Source: Zizania palustris
Taxonomy: Eukaryota > Streptophyta > Magnoliopsida > Poales > Poaceae
DNA: 64,000 nt
Assembly (NCBI GenBank): GCA_019279435.1
Contig: JAAALK010000080.1
Location: 87,270,328 to 87,334,327 of the forward strand
Direction of reading: 5' to 3'
Below the pieces are notes generated by a model, which saw nothing but the letters and a program-made list of their open reading frames with translations, had not been told where the DNA came from and made no database searches. Positions 43,531-53,884 of the stretch are shown here, in pieces. How positions within the stretch are numbered: the first letter of the stretch is position 1; each line of letters opens with the position of its first letter. A program made the position numbers and the translations under genes.

Positions 43531-46500
43531 AAGGACTGGAGGACGTATGGATCATGGATTCAGGATGTTCTCGCCATATGACGGGACACCGCAGATGGTT
43601 CTCTAGCCTCACTCCACCGAGCTCCAAGGAATACATCACTTTCGTGAACAGTGGTCAAAGGAAGGTACAAGGTATCGGGTCGATTCGTCTTTATGATTAT
43701 TTCTCTTTGAAGAATGTTGCTTTAGTTGGAAATCTAAACTTTAATCTAATTTCTGTTTCGCAATTGCTTGAGGATGGTTTAGAAGTGCGCTTTAAGAAAG
43801 GCATGTCTTCTGTTGTTGATTCTAGAGTATCTTTAGTTTGCCAGATCTTACCATTTGGTAAGGTTTTTCGTATTGATTTCTCTAGTTCTTCGGGCCCTTC
43901 TCGTTGTCTGATGGCTGGATTCTCCTCTGAGTCATGGAAGTGGCATAGAAGGTTAGGCCATTTGCGCTTTGATATACTTGTTAGATTGAGTTCTATGGAT
44001 CTTATCCGAGGATTTCCTAAGCTTAAGATGGAGAAGGATTTTGTTTGTCATCCCTGTCGTCATGGGAAAATGGTTGCCGCTTCTCACGCACCTGTGACTC
44101 AAGTGATGACTTCGTACCCGGGAGAGCTGTTGCACATGGACACAGTAGGTCCAGCTCGAGTACGCTCAGTCGGTGGGAAGTGGTACGCCCTGGTAATAGT
44201 TGACAATTTTTCTCGATTTTCGTGGGTTTACTTTCTAGAGTCTAACGATGAGACTTTTCAGTATGTTCATGACCTGATTTTGAAGCTGAAGAACGAGAAC
44301 AATGGTCTGATGCGAGCAATTCATTCGGACAACGGTTTTGAGTTTAAGAACTCTTAGTTCGTCAGCTTCTGTAGTGACTAGGGTCTTGATCATTAGTTCC
44401 TTGCCCCTTACACGCCCCCACAGAACGTCGTTGTGGAACGAAAGAACCGCACGCTTGTTGAGATGGCCAGGACGATGCTTGATGAGCATAGGACTCCTAG
44501 GCATTTTTGGGCTGAAGCAATGAACACAACATGCTATCTTGCCAACCGCATTTTTCTTAGAGCTTACTTAGGTAAGATATCATATGAGTTGTGTTTTGGT
44601 AGACAGCCAAGGTGAGTCACTTGCGAGCTTTTGGATGCAATTGCTTTGTGCTTAAGAAGGGAGGGCATTTGGACAAGTTTGAGTCTCGTTGCTGGGATGT
44701 AGTCTTTCTTTGTTATGCTTTGCATTCACGAGGCTTTCGTGTTTGGAACCTAGACTCTCAGATGCTTGTCGAGACTTGTGAGGTTTCTTTTGACGAATCT
44801 TTGCCCTCGCCGACTCCTTCTTTTGAGCTTTCTGTAGATGATGAGCTTGGAGAGTCCATCTTCGAGGAAGATTATGACCCTCCTGCTGATGATGAGGGTT
44901 GGCCCTCTGCACCGCCTGTAGACCCCACACCTTCTGAGACTTCGACTGAGGATGAGGACATACCTCTAATTACTCCTTCTACTTCGATCGAGCCTCCTCA
45001 GCCGAGTCCGAAGGTGCCAAGTGTTGACTCCGGTGAGATGACTTCTCAGCCGAGTCCAGAGGAGCCGATTGCTGACTCTGGTGAGGTGACATCATATCAC
45101 CTAGGATCCCGAGCAGTTCAGCGTGATCACCCTTTAGAGCTCATCATAGGTGATCTTACGGAGAGATCCTTACGTTCCTCAACTGGTTCACTTGCTATGT
45201 TTGTTGAGTCTACCTTTGTTGCTAGTTTTGAGCACCGAGATTTTTCTCATGCTCTTTCCGATTTGAATTGGATAAACGCCATGCAAGAAGAGCATGAAAA
45301 TTTTGTTCGCAATCGGGTTTGGACACTAGTACTTGAGCTACCACCTAGATGCAACACCATAGGCACCAAGTGGGTGTTTAAGAACAAACAAGGAGAAGAT
45401 GGTGTTGTGGTGCGCATGAAAGCTCGATTAGTGGCACAGGGTTTTTGTCAAAAGAAGGTATTGATTTTGAAGAGACCTTCGCCCCTGTTGCTCGCCTTGA
45501 GTCCATTCGTATTCTTTTGGCCTTTGCTGCTTCTAAAGGTTTTAAGCTTCATCAAATGGATGTCAAGAGTGCTTTTCTAAACGGGTATATAGAGGAGGAG
45601 GTCTATGTTAAGCAACCCCCCAGTTTCGAGAACCCTAAATTTCAATGACATGATTAGAGTTTGAGAAGGCTTTATACGGTCTGAAGCAGGCCCCAGGGCT
45701 TGGTATGATCGCTTGAAGCAGTTCTTGTTGCAGAAAGGTTTTGTTATGGGTTCTGTGGACAAGACTCTTTTCTTGCTTAGAGATGGCTCAGACTTATTGG
45801 TTGCTTAGATTTATGTTGACAATATTATTTTTGGTGGTTCTACTAATGAGCTTGTATCCAAGTTTTCTGAGCAGATGCATAGCGAGTTTGAGATGAATCT
45901 CATGGGAGAACTCAAGTACTTTTTAGGGCTCTAGATCAAGCAGACCAAGGACGGCATTTTCATCCACCAGGGTAAGTATACACGGGACATGCTAAAGAAA
46001 TTTGACTTTGGTGGAGAGCTAAAGCCAAAGATGACCCCAATGGGTAAATCTGGAGGTCTGGGCAAGGACGAGGATGGCGTCAAGGTAAATGAGAGAGAGT
46101 ATCGAGGGATGATCGGTTCGCTACTATACTTGACTGCGACGAGACCGGACATTCAGTTTGTCGTGGGTGTGTGCGCGCGTTTTAAGTCTTCGCCACACGC
46201 TTCTCACCGGCAGGCCTTGAAGTGTACTTTCAGGTATCTTACATATGCTCCTAATTTAGGTCTTTATTATTATGCAACATCGTCTCTTGATTTAGCTGGT
46301 TTTTCGGACGCTGATTTTTGTGGGTGCCGGCTGGATCGCAAGTCTACTTCCGATACTTGCCATGTTATTGGTTCTTCACTTATTTCTGGGTCCTCTAGAA
46401 AACAATCTGGAGTTGCGCTTTCTACTACTGAGGCTGAGTATGTAGCTGCTGCTAGCTGCTGTTCTCAGTTGGTTTGGATGATTTCTACTTTACAAGATTT

Positions 46501-46761
46501 TGGGTTGTTCTTCCCTTCGAGAGTTCCTTTGTTTTGTGATAGCACCAGTGCAATTAGTCTAGGGAAAAATCCATGTCTTCATTCTAAAACCAAACATATT
46601 GATGTGCGCTTTCACTTTCTGAGGGATCAATATGAGAAAGGGTCATTGATCTTATACATGTTGATACCCATCAGCAGTTGGCTGATATTTTTACTAAACC
46701 CCTAGATCAGTCTACTTTTGAGCATTTACGAGGGGATTTGGGAGTTGTGTATCCTTTCTAG
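43531..46761 (+). pseudogene. Copy C pol, broken
   Basis: All domains are recognisable: protease (MDSGCSRHMTG), zinc-binding (KWHRRLGHL, CHPCRHGK), integrase core (HMDTVG, HSDNGFEF, VVVERKN), RT (TKWVFKNKQGEDG, QMDVKSAFLNGY) and RNase H (FSDADFCG, TEAEYVAAAS, CDSTSAIS). TAG codons occur near 44356, 44380, 45651 and 45806. Frameshifts lie near 44605 and 45450. The RT motif reads YVDN (45812-45823) instead of YVDD, which removes a catalytic Asp. It ends at TAG 46759-46761. Confidence 0.9.
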
Positions 46762-48086
46762 GATACTTTGAGTCAATTTTTCTTTTCTTTTTGATTTTTT
46801 ATTGCGTCTTTTTGTGTGCGTTCATATCATGCATAATCATCAATCACATTTTGAGCTTGCTTCTGTTATATGATTAATCTTCTTTACTTTCTCTAGCTAG
46901 TATATGTTTTTGATTACTTCTCGATGATCATGTTCTATTTCAGTTCACATGATATATCTGATATTTGTCATATGCATGGCTTTTATGTTTTAAAAATTGA
47001 AAAATGATCACCATTGCTTCTGGTAACTAGCATGTGTTGGCTGAATGCTTTCGCTATCTTTTACATGCCTTGTAGCTAGATCCTTACTTAGATGCAGATA
47101 TGCAACTTGGACATTTATATGCTTTAAATATGAAAAATATGCTATAAAATGATAAAAATTCAGAAAACTGAAAAATTTATGAATTTTTATGATTATCAGA
47201 AAAGATACAGGTGGGTTTGCTTTATCGCATTGCATTGTTCTGAACTGCTTACCATAGCACTTTGGTATGAACTAGGACAGTGTAATGGATGCCAAGACCA
47301 ATGTCTTAAGCTTCTGATGGTCATGTTCTGGCCTAGGCTTGACTTGATCGGTTAGCATAAGGTTTAACATGCAAATAACCCCTGGCAGAAATGAAAAAAA
47401 TAATTAAAAAGAAAAACAAAAAGTCTGAAAAATTTAAAAAGATGACAAGTTTGCTGAAGCACTTTGTTTTGGACAATGCTTATCTTGGTAGATATCAGTT
47501 AGCTTTTGCATCTCATGTTTTACCTTGCTTGTCAACTAGAAAATGTGGTGATGCTTTTGTTTGCGAAATTGAAAAATGCGTGCTAATGACTTTCTTTAGA
47601 TATCATCTGTTGCACTGATCATGCCATGTGTCTTAGACAATATGTCTTTTGCTATACCTGTTAGATGTTGTTATTGCCGTCAATCATATCTGAGAAGCAT
47701 GCTTTCTACACTCCACCTGCACCCCAGCTGCATTCATGGCATATTTTGAGGGGGAGCTGCATTTCAGGGGGAGTTTGTGTCTATGTCTCCTTAGAGTGCA
47801 TTTAGTCTCACTTGCTGAGTCCAATTGTAAACAAGGGGAGAAATTTTGGAGTACATTTTTTAGCTTTCTCTGGGATTTATTTCAGGGGGTAGGGGGAGTT
47901 CCTTGTTGGTAATTCTAACCATAATGACCATTTTCTTGCTTCTGTTTGGATTTTGGTCATTAGGGTTAAACTTTTATTTTATTTCTTCTATTTTCTTTTG
48001 TCCTTGTTTTCCGGTTTCCACAAGTTTTGTAGGTTTTGAAGATGAGCTAAAGAGGGTGTTGACAATGCACTCATCAAGGGGGAGAT
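46762..48086 (+). other. Copy C 3' non-coding region with polypurine tracts
   Basis: No ORF. AGGGGGAG-like tracts occur near 47748, 47766 and 47890, and directly before the LTR (CAAGGGGGAGAT, 48075-48086). The layout is the same as in copies A and D. Confidence 0.8.
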
Positions 48087-49837
48087 TGAGAAACCATGTT
48101 GAAGAATATGGTTTTGATACTCCAGATGTGATGAGTGATTGTCAATGGAATTCAAAGGAAGAGAAATAAAGACCTACCGAGTCTGATGCGCATGTGACTC
48201 AGGTACACGGGCAGCGATCGACAGCCGGGCAGAGGAGCCGTGGAGTCGAGCTGGCCCAATCCGGGTACATGGCTAGGAGCGGCAGATGATCCACCGGTCT
48301 ATTGACTAGGTTTGACTCAGGTACACGGGTGGTGAGCGACTGCCGGCCTGAGGAAGCTGTGGGGTCGGGTCGGCCCAATCCGGGTACCCGGTGCGAAGAC
48401 GGTGGACGCTTTGTCAGTTTGGGCGCAAAACTGACAACCTATGATTATCTTGTTTTTAGGATATTAATATTTAGTTTTTAAGTTTAGAATATTTTTATTT
48501 TAGTCAAGTGATTTTTCTAAGAATATTTTAGTAATTTTCGGATTTTATTTTAGAGTCAGTGTTAATTTACCCTAGGGGTAAATTAGTCTTTTTATGTATT
48601 AGAGTCGCCTATAAATAGGCCCCTATCCCCCTCGGGATAGATGATTGTTTTCCTTTTCCCTTAGATCAATCTACAGTCCAACTTTTCTTGTTCGATTTTT
48701 TCTCATCTTCTTCGCCGGCGTCTGTTTATTTCTGCGATAGTGCGTCGGGCCATTGTTTCTCCGTGCACACCATACAGAGATTGCTTGCACACAACATCTC
48801 GACGTGGTGGTGTTCCATCAGCAGCCGCGCGTGTCATCCGTGACGAAAAGGTGGCCCAGAATCCAGCATCCACGGTGACGGCATTGGCTTGCAACTACAA
48901 CAAGCTGCACGGGAAACGACGAAAATCTTTTAGCCGGCAGCAGCATTCAGTCCTAGTGCATAGGCTTGGAGGCCTGAGGATTAGCCACCGCAGGATTTTG
49001 CTGTCATCATGCAAACCGAGACACACAGGCTTGCACATCTTGCGGTTTTTTGCCGAGGAGCAGCCGACAGGCTACGTCGCGTGGGCCCACGGTGGCAGCA
49101 GAAGCAGAAGCGCTCACGCCGGCGTGGAGACAGAGGGAAAAAGCTCCCAGGCACTTCTTTCTCAGTTCGCTGTTGGCGCTCATACGAACGATGCGAGCAC
49201 GGCGTCGTTGGCTCCACAACTCCGGCGCGGCGACCGAGACGGCAGGAATCCATGCAGGTTAATTTTCTTAATCTCCTATCTTTTAGTTGTTTAATTAAAT
49301 CAATGATTATTTAGTTTTTAAATAGCAAGCAGATAATTATCTCGTAGTTAGTTTTATATGGTAAAATTTTATTTATGTTAGCATATTTTTTTAAGTTTTA
49401 TTCAGTTCGTATAAAAAAATATTATTATTAGACAGTAATATTTTTATTCTATGATTTACGTGAAATATTTTAGGTTTAATTATGATTTAATTTATGGATG
49501 ATTCATATTTTATTCAGTTAATTAGTAATTTTTTTTACTGCAATCTGAATATTGTATTAAGATATTTAGGTATTTTGATTACGTCGCTAAATATTTATAG
49601 TACGTATTCTTACTTACTGCAGTGATTTTATTTAGTTTAGTTCATTTTATTTTGAATATCACTTTAATTAGAATACCAATTATTTTTTAAGCTAGACAAC
49701 TTTAATTCTAAAAATTTGCCTTGCTAATATTATTTGTCTGGTTAAGTTCATTTGGTTGTTGGAATTAGGTCATAGTTTACCAAGAAATTTTTAAGCGTCC
49801 ATTCACCCCCCCTATGTTCGCTACTTTCGGTCCTACA
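48087..49837 (+). repeat. Copy C right LTR
   Basis: 1751 bp, TGAGAAACCATG...GGTCCTACA, with TATAAATA at 48610-48617. It ends directly at the target duplication. Confidence 0.92.
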
Positions 49838-50580
49838 ACTGTCTGCATTGTCCGTTGTTGATGCAGCCCGAGAGGGAGTTACTTATGCGGGTCTCCTTGA
49901 TAAACTTCATCGGAAGAAGATATCTTCTGTAGCGCAGCTGATGGCCTATTTCAAAGAGTATGCTAGGTCAAAAGAAGGATGACTCTGAAGAACAACTTCA
50001 ACTCCGCCAATCTTGCAAGAAGTCAAGCTTGCGGTGAAGACTTCAACACCTTCGCAGGGGCCAAACTTCGATATCCAACATGATAGGCGTCGGGGGCAAA
50101 AGCATCCTCGTTCTGAAGTCTTGAACATTGCTCCTTCTACGCAAAAATTTCCCCCTAGAAATCCACAAGCTTTGGAAGCAAGGCCAGCGGCTGGAGGCCG
50201 CCAGGGAACCTGGCTGGCAAAGGCCAGGCCTTCTTCTGCTGCGTTCATGGTGAAAATCGAAGGCATGCTACTGATGTGTCCAAGTCTATACTCGCTTTAA
50301 GAGGCGAGTACCTTGAAAGGACCTCTGGTTGAGGCACTACTGACTAAGTCCCTTCGAAGGCACATCTGAAGCCTGTGCAGGCTGTCGCACGTGTAGACAA
50401 CTTCGACCCTGCAAGACAACCTCCGGTGGTCAATATTATGCCACCCCCGAAGCAAAAAGATGGCCAACATCGGGGCAAAAGAGTAGTCCTCCCCATTTCC
50501 GGAGGAGGGACCCTCAGGAGTATGTCGAAGATACAGTGAAGAGAATATGTCCGGGAAGTAGGCTATATTGGAACTTCTTC
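49838..50580 (+). pseudogene. G3 gag, second part
   Basis: The gag resumes to the right of copy C with words typical of this gag family (AREGVTYAGLLDKLHRKKIS, AQLMAYFKEYARSKEG), then a stop at about 49981. A basic, Gln/Pro-rich stretch (50013-50300) follows. No intact zinc knuckle was found. Confidence 0.7.
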
Positions 50581-50593
50581 GTCTACAGCTACA

Positions 50594-51112
50594 ATGCCTA
50601 AGTGGTCCCATGTGCCAATATCTTTCTTTGCAGATGATGCAGCAGGCATAAAGTTCCCACATGCAGATCCCCTTGTCATTACAGCCGATATTGCAGGGAC
50701 TAAAGTCCGAAGAGTGCTGGTTGACGGAGGGAGTTCAGCAGATATCATCGTTGTTCAAGCCTTCGATCAGCTCTGTATCTCCAGGAAACATCTCCTCCCC
50801 GCAGCTCGTCCCCTGCAAGGCTTTGAAGGACCTCCTCTTAATGCCCTCGGCCATATAGGTCTGGAGGTTGCTTTCAGATAGGGGCTCTTAGCAAGCATGG
50901 AGGAAGTAATCTTCGATGTTGTAGATGCCCCTTATGCATATAATGTTATCTTCGGAAGGGGCATGTTAAATCAGTTCGGAGCCATGCCACACCATAACTA
51001 TTTATGTATGAAGATACCCACGCAAGCGGGAGTACTCACTGTCTTCGGAGATCAAGCCACTACGCGAAGGGCAGAATATGGTCATGGCCCCCCTCTCACC
51101 CGAGACAAGTGA
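50594..51112 (+). pseudogene. G3 aspartic protease region
   Basis: The first frame (50594-50881) has VLVDGGSSADIIV, the catalytic block of Tat-type proteases. After a stop at 50879 the same family pattern continues (VIFDVVDAPYAYNVIFGRG, HHNYLCMKIPTQAGV, VFGDQATTRRAEYG) to 51112. Stop codons and a frame change break it. Confidence 0.82.
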
Positions 51113-51240
51113 ATAATGTGCAAGACAATTCAGAGGATATCACTGCTTCAGATGAATCTTCAAAAAAATCCTTCCCAAACCCAGCCCTGATGGAGAAATT
51201 GTAATGAAGTTATTGTAAAAGACGGCAAAAACTATTTTTT

Positions 51241-51840
51241 TCAGTTCGGCAAAGATTTGCGTCTAGAAATTGCTACTTCGTTAGAAAAAGTAGTCGAAGA
51301 AAATTTGGATGTCTTTGCTTGGTCTGATGAAGACATTCCGGGAGTCAGTCGAGATATCATTGAGCATAGATTGCTTGTAAACTCGAGGGTTCGACATGTT
51401 CGACAAGGACTTTCGATGTTATCAGTACAAAGGGCCATCCTTGCTAAAGCAGAACTGGAGAAATTACTGAAGGCTGGGATTATCAGAGAAGTAGCTCATA
51501 CGGAGTGGTTATCTAACCCAGTCTTTGTCAGGAAAAAATCCTCCGGGAAGTGGCGCATGTGTATTGATTTTACATCTTGAATAAAGCATGCCCACGTGAC
51601 CCCTATCCCATGCCCCGAATTGATCAATTAGTTGATTCCACTGCTGGTTCAAAGTTATTAAGCTTCCTCGACGCGTATTCTGGCTATCATCAAATCTGGT
51701 TAAAGCGCGAAGACGAAATCAAAACAAGCTTTGTAACTCCTTTAGGAGTCTTCTGCTATGTAAGAATGCCTTTTGGCTTAAGAAATGCCGGGGCAACTTT
51801 TTTCAAGGTTAATTGCTAAGGGGCAATGTAGAAGCCTATA
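51241..51840 (+). pseudogene. G3 reverse transcriptase, truncated before YVDD
   Basis: Reads LRLEIATSLEKVVEENLDVF, IREVAHTEWLSNPVFVRKKS, KWRMCIDF, then TGA near 51578, then ACPRDPYPMPRIDQLVDSTA, FLDAYSGYHQIWL, FVTPLGVFCYVRMPFGLRNA. A frame change near 51805 leads into NVEAYM, the residues just before the catalytic YVDD-type motif. The sequence leaves the element at 51840. No catalytic Asp pair remains. Confidence 0.88.
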
Positions 51841-52062
51841 TGTCGTGCCCCGATTTAATAAATCAGGACTTTATTGAAATTCCATAGAAAATCAATAAAA
51901 CAAGACGTTCATCATGCGACCTCGTACAATACGGGCAATCATTCACGGTTCGTAGACCGCATTAATACAAAAGTGAATAAAGGTGAAGAGAAACTAATAA
52001 AATAAGGGTCCTAGATGAACGCCTCCTTCCAGTCTCGCCTTGACTGGGTCGCTACTCCACAC

Positions 52063-53819
52063 TGAGGAGCCATGCTGAATAGCGTGGGCCTCATGGCTCC
52101 AGATGTGATGAGTCATTGTCAACGATAGTCAAAGAGGACTGAAAAGAGAGAGAAGACCCGTTGCGTCTGGGCCGCGTGTGACTCAGGTACACGGGCAGCG
52201 AGCGACTGTCGGGCAGAGGGGCCGCGAAGTCGGGCAGGCCCAATCCGGGTACATGGGCTAGGAGCAGCAGAGGATCCACTGGGCTGTTGACCGGGATTGA
52301 CTCAGGTACACGGGCGGTGAGCGATTGCCGGGCTGAGGGAGCTGCGGAATCGGGCCGGCCCAATCCGGGTACCCGGTGCGAAGATGGTGGACGCTTTGTC
52401 AGTTTCGGCGCAAAACTGATGACCGCTGATCTCGGATCTGACCGTTCTGAGGCGAAGCCGTAGCTGCTACGAAAGCTCCGCATCAGAACAAGTTACCTTT
52501 ATTTAGGATTTTACTATTTTGCCTTTAGGCCCACAGTTAGTCAGTCGAGTCTGTAAAAATATCCTAAGGGCAGTTTAGTCTTTTCCATTTATTTAGCGTC
52601 TGTAAAAAACCCTAGGGGTATTTCTGCATTTTACCCATTTATTGGGCTGCCTATAAATAGGCCCCAATCCCTAGGGTTAGGGTAAACTCAATCAAATCAA
52701 AAAACCAGAGTTCAAAATTTTATTCCTCTCTTTCTCCACTGTTCACCGCCGCCATTCATCAGCAGCCGTCGCGCTGATCCGGCCTTGGCTCCTCCACCGA
52801 GATCCCCCACGTCTGCACTGCTACGGTCTCACCGCCGGTTTTCTCAGGGAGCTCTTGGCTTCCGGTTTTTCTTCTCGGGCCGTGAGCAGGCACCTGCGTG
52901 CGGGTGCTGTTTTTTTCATCGGAGCAGCGCAGGCAGCTCATTTGCGCGTGTGCGGGCGCCGTGCAATATCAGGAACCAGGCGGCGGAATCTTCAAGGCAG
53001 GAGGCACTACAACGCGTGCGTAACAAGCAGAGCAACAGCATATCAGAGCTTGTGTGAGGAACAAGGCTATACGTCAATAGCGTAGTAAGAAAATTACTTC
53101 CTCCTCAAAAGACGTGTCTAGATTTTTGTTAATTGGTTGGCTAGATTAATTTTGCATATGCTTTACTGTGCTTGTTAATCACGTGATAGCACTTGAACAC
53201 TAATCAATTTTCTCGTTTTGCGTGCTGAAGAAACAGAACACAAGGTACTGTTTAAATGAATCAAATCAAACCATGATTAGCACTAATTACGTTTCTCGAT
53301 TTGCGTGCTAATGAAATATTCATGTGTAGCTTTGTAGTCACGTACTGATAGTACTATTTCAATATCTTCCGAAACATCCGATTGCATGTGGTGGCATACT
53401 GCTAAGAATTAATTTTTCCATGAATATATTTCATCTGTTGATTTAATCTTTGTGCTGTCATTACATCTGTTGGTTCATCTGCTGTTTTGATAGATGATAT
53501 TGATTCTGGTGTTTTAATCTGTGCACTGTTTTATTTCGGTTGGAACTTCACTGTTTATTATCTTCATGTTAGTTGATCTGATTAAATGCCTGTGAGTTAA
53601 TTAATCTGTTGAACCTGCCTTTGAGCACTGTGTTGGTGTCTTTTCGATTAGAACACTGGTGTTTTTTTAGGCTAGATCTTTTGAGGCTCTGTTAATCTGT
53701 TTGTTTTTCGCTGTTAGTCTGTTGAGGTGCGTTGGGTGTTGGGAGCAGGCCATTGATTCGAAAGAATTTTTTTTAGGCGCCCATTCACCCCCCCTCTGGT
53801 CGCTACTTTCGGTCCTACA
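52063..53819 (+). repeat. Copy D left LTR
   Basis: TGAGGAGCCATG...GGTCCTACA. The 5' part has the GGTACACGGG, GGCCCAATCCGGGTAC and GGACGCTTTGTCAG words shared with A and C. The leader from about 52680 to 53770 is unlike theirs. The last 60 bp (TTTAGGCGCCCATTCACC and onward) are shared again. Confidence 0.95.
52652..52659 (+). promoter_or_regulatory. TATA box of copy D left LTR
   Basis: TATAAATA in the context CTGCCTATAAATAGGCCCC, which is preserved in the LTRs of copies A and C and in the right LTR of D (61812-61819). Transcription would start a few tens of bases downstream. Confidence 0.8.
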
Positions 53820-53821
53820 AG

Positions 53822-53833
53822 TGGTATCAGAGC
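53822..53833 (+). other. Copy D primer-binding site (initiator tRNA-Met)
   Basis: TGGTATCAGAGC, two bases after the LTR. Identical to copy C. Confidence 0.94.
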
Positions 53834-53884
53834 CTGGTTAGGGTTTTTCCATACCTTAACCGGTTCTAAACCCCAGTAGTGATC

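Larger units (their letters stand above)
39586..49837 (+). mobile_element. Sirevirus-type Ty1/copia copy C
   Basis: LTRs at 39586-41339 and 48087-49837 flank gag, pol and a long 3' non-coding region. Flanks GCTGT (39581-39585) and ACTGT (49838-49842) form a target duplication with one mismatch, and G3 gag resumes on the right side. LTRs differ by roughly 6-9% in stretches compared by eye, so the copy is old. Gag and pol carry many stops and one internal deletion. Confidence 0.92.
38188..51840 (+). mobile_element. Ty3/gypsy element G3 (Tat-like), split by copy C and truncated
   Basis: It consists of a 5' LTR (38188-38680), primer site, gag up to 39585, the inserted copy C, then gag, protease and RT (49838-51840). 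The RT stops at 51840, where a sequence starting TGTCGTGCCCCG begins. No 3' half, integrase or 3' LTR is in the window. Protease and RT motifs resemble Tat/RIRE2-type elements. All frames carry stops. Confidence 0.85.

Noticed and set aside
44235..44504. Minus-strand frames opposite copia integrase in copies C and D
   Set aside because: They are antisense shadows of pol. They recur in each copy because pol is conserved.
52785..53057. 90-codon frame present in both copy D LTRs
   Set aside because: It starts with TTG, lies in the GC-rich untranslated leader, and is duplicated only because LTRs are duplicated.
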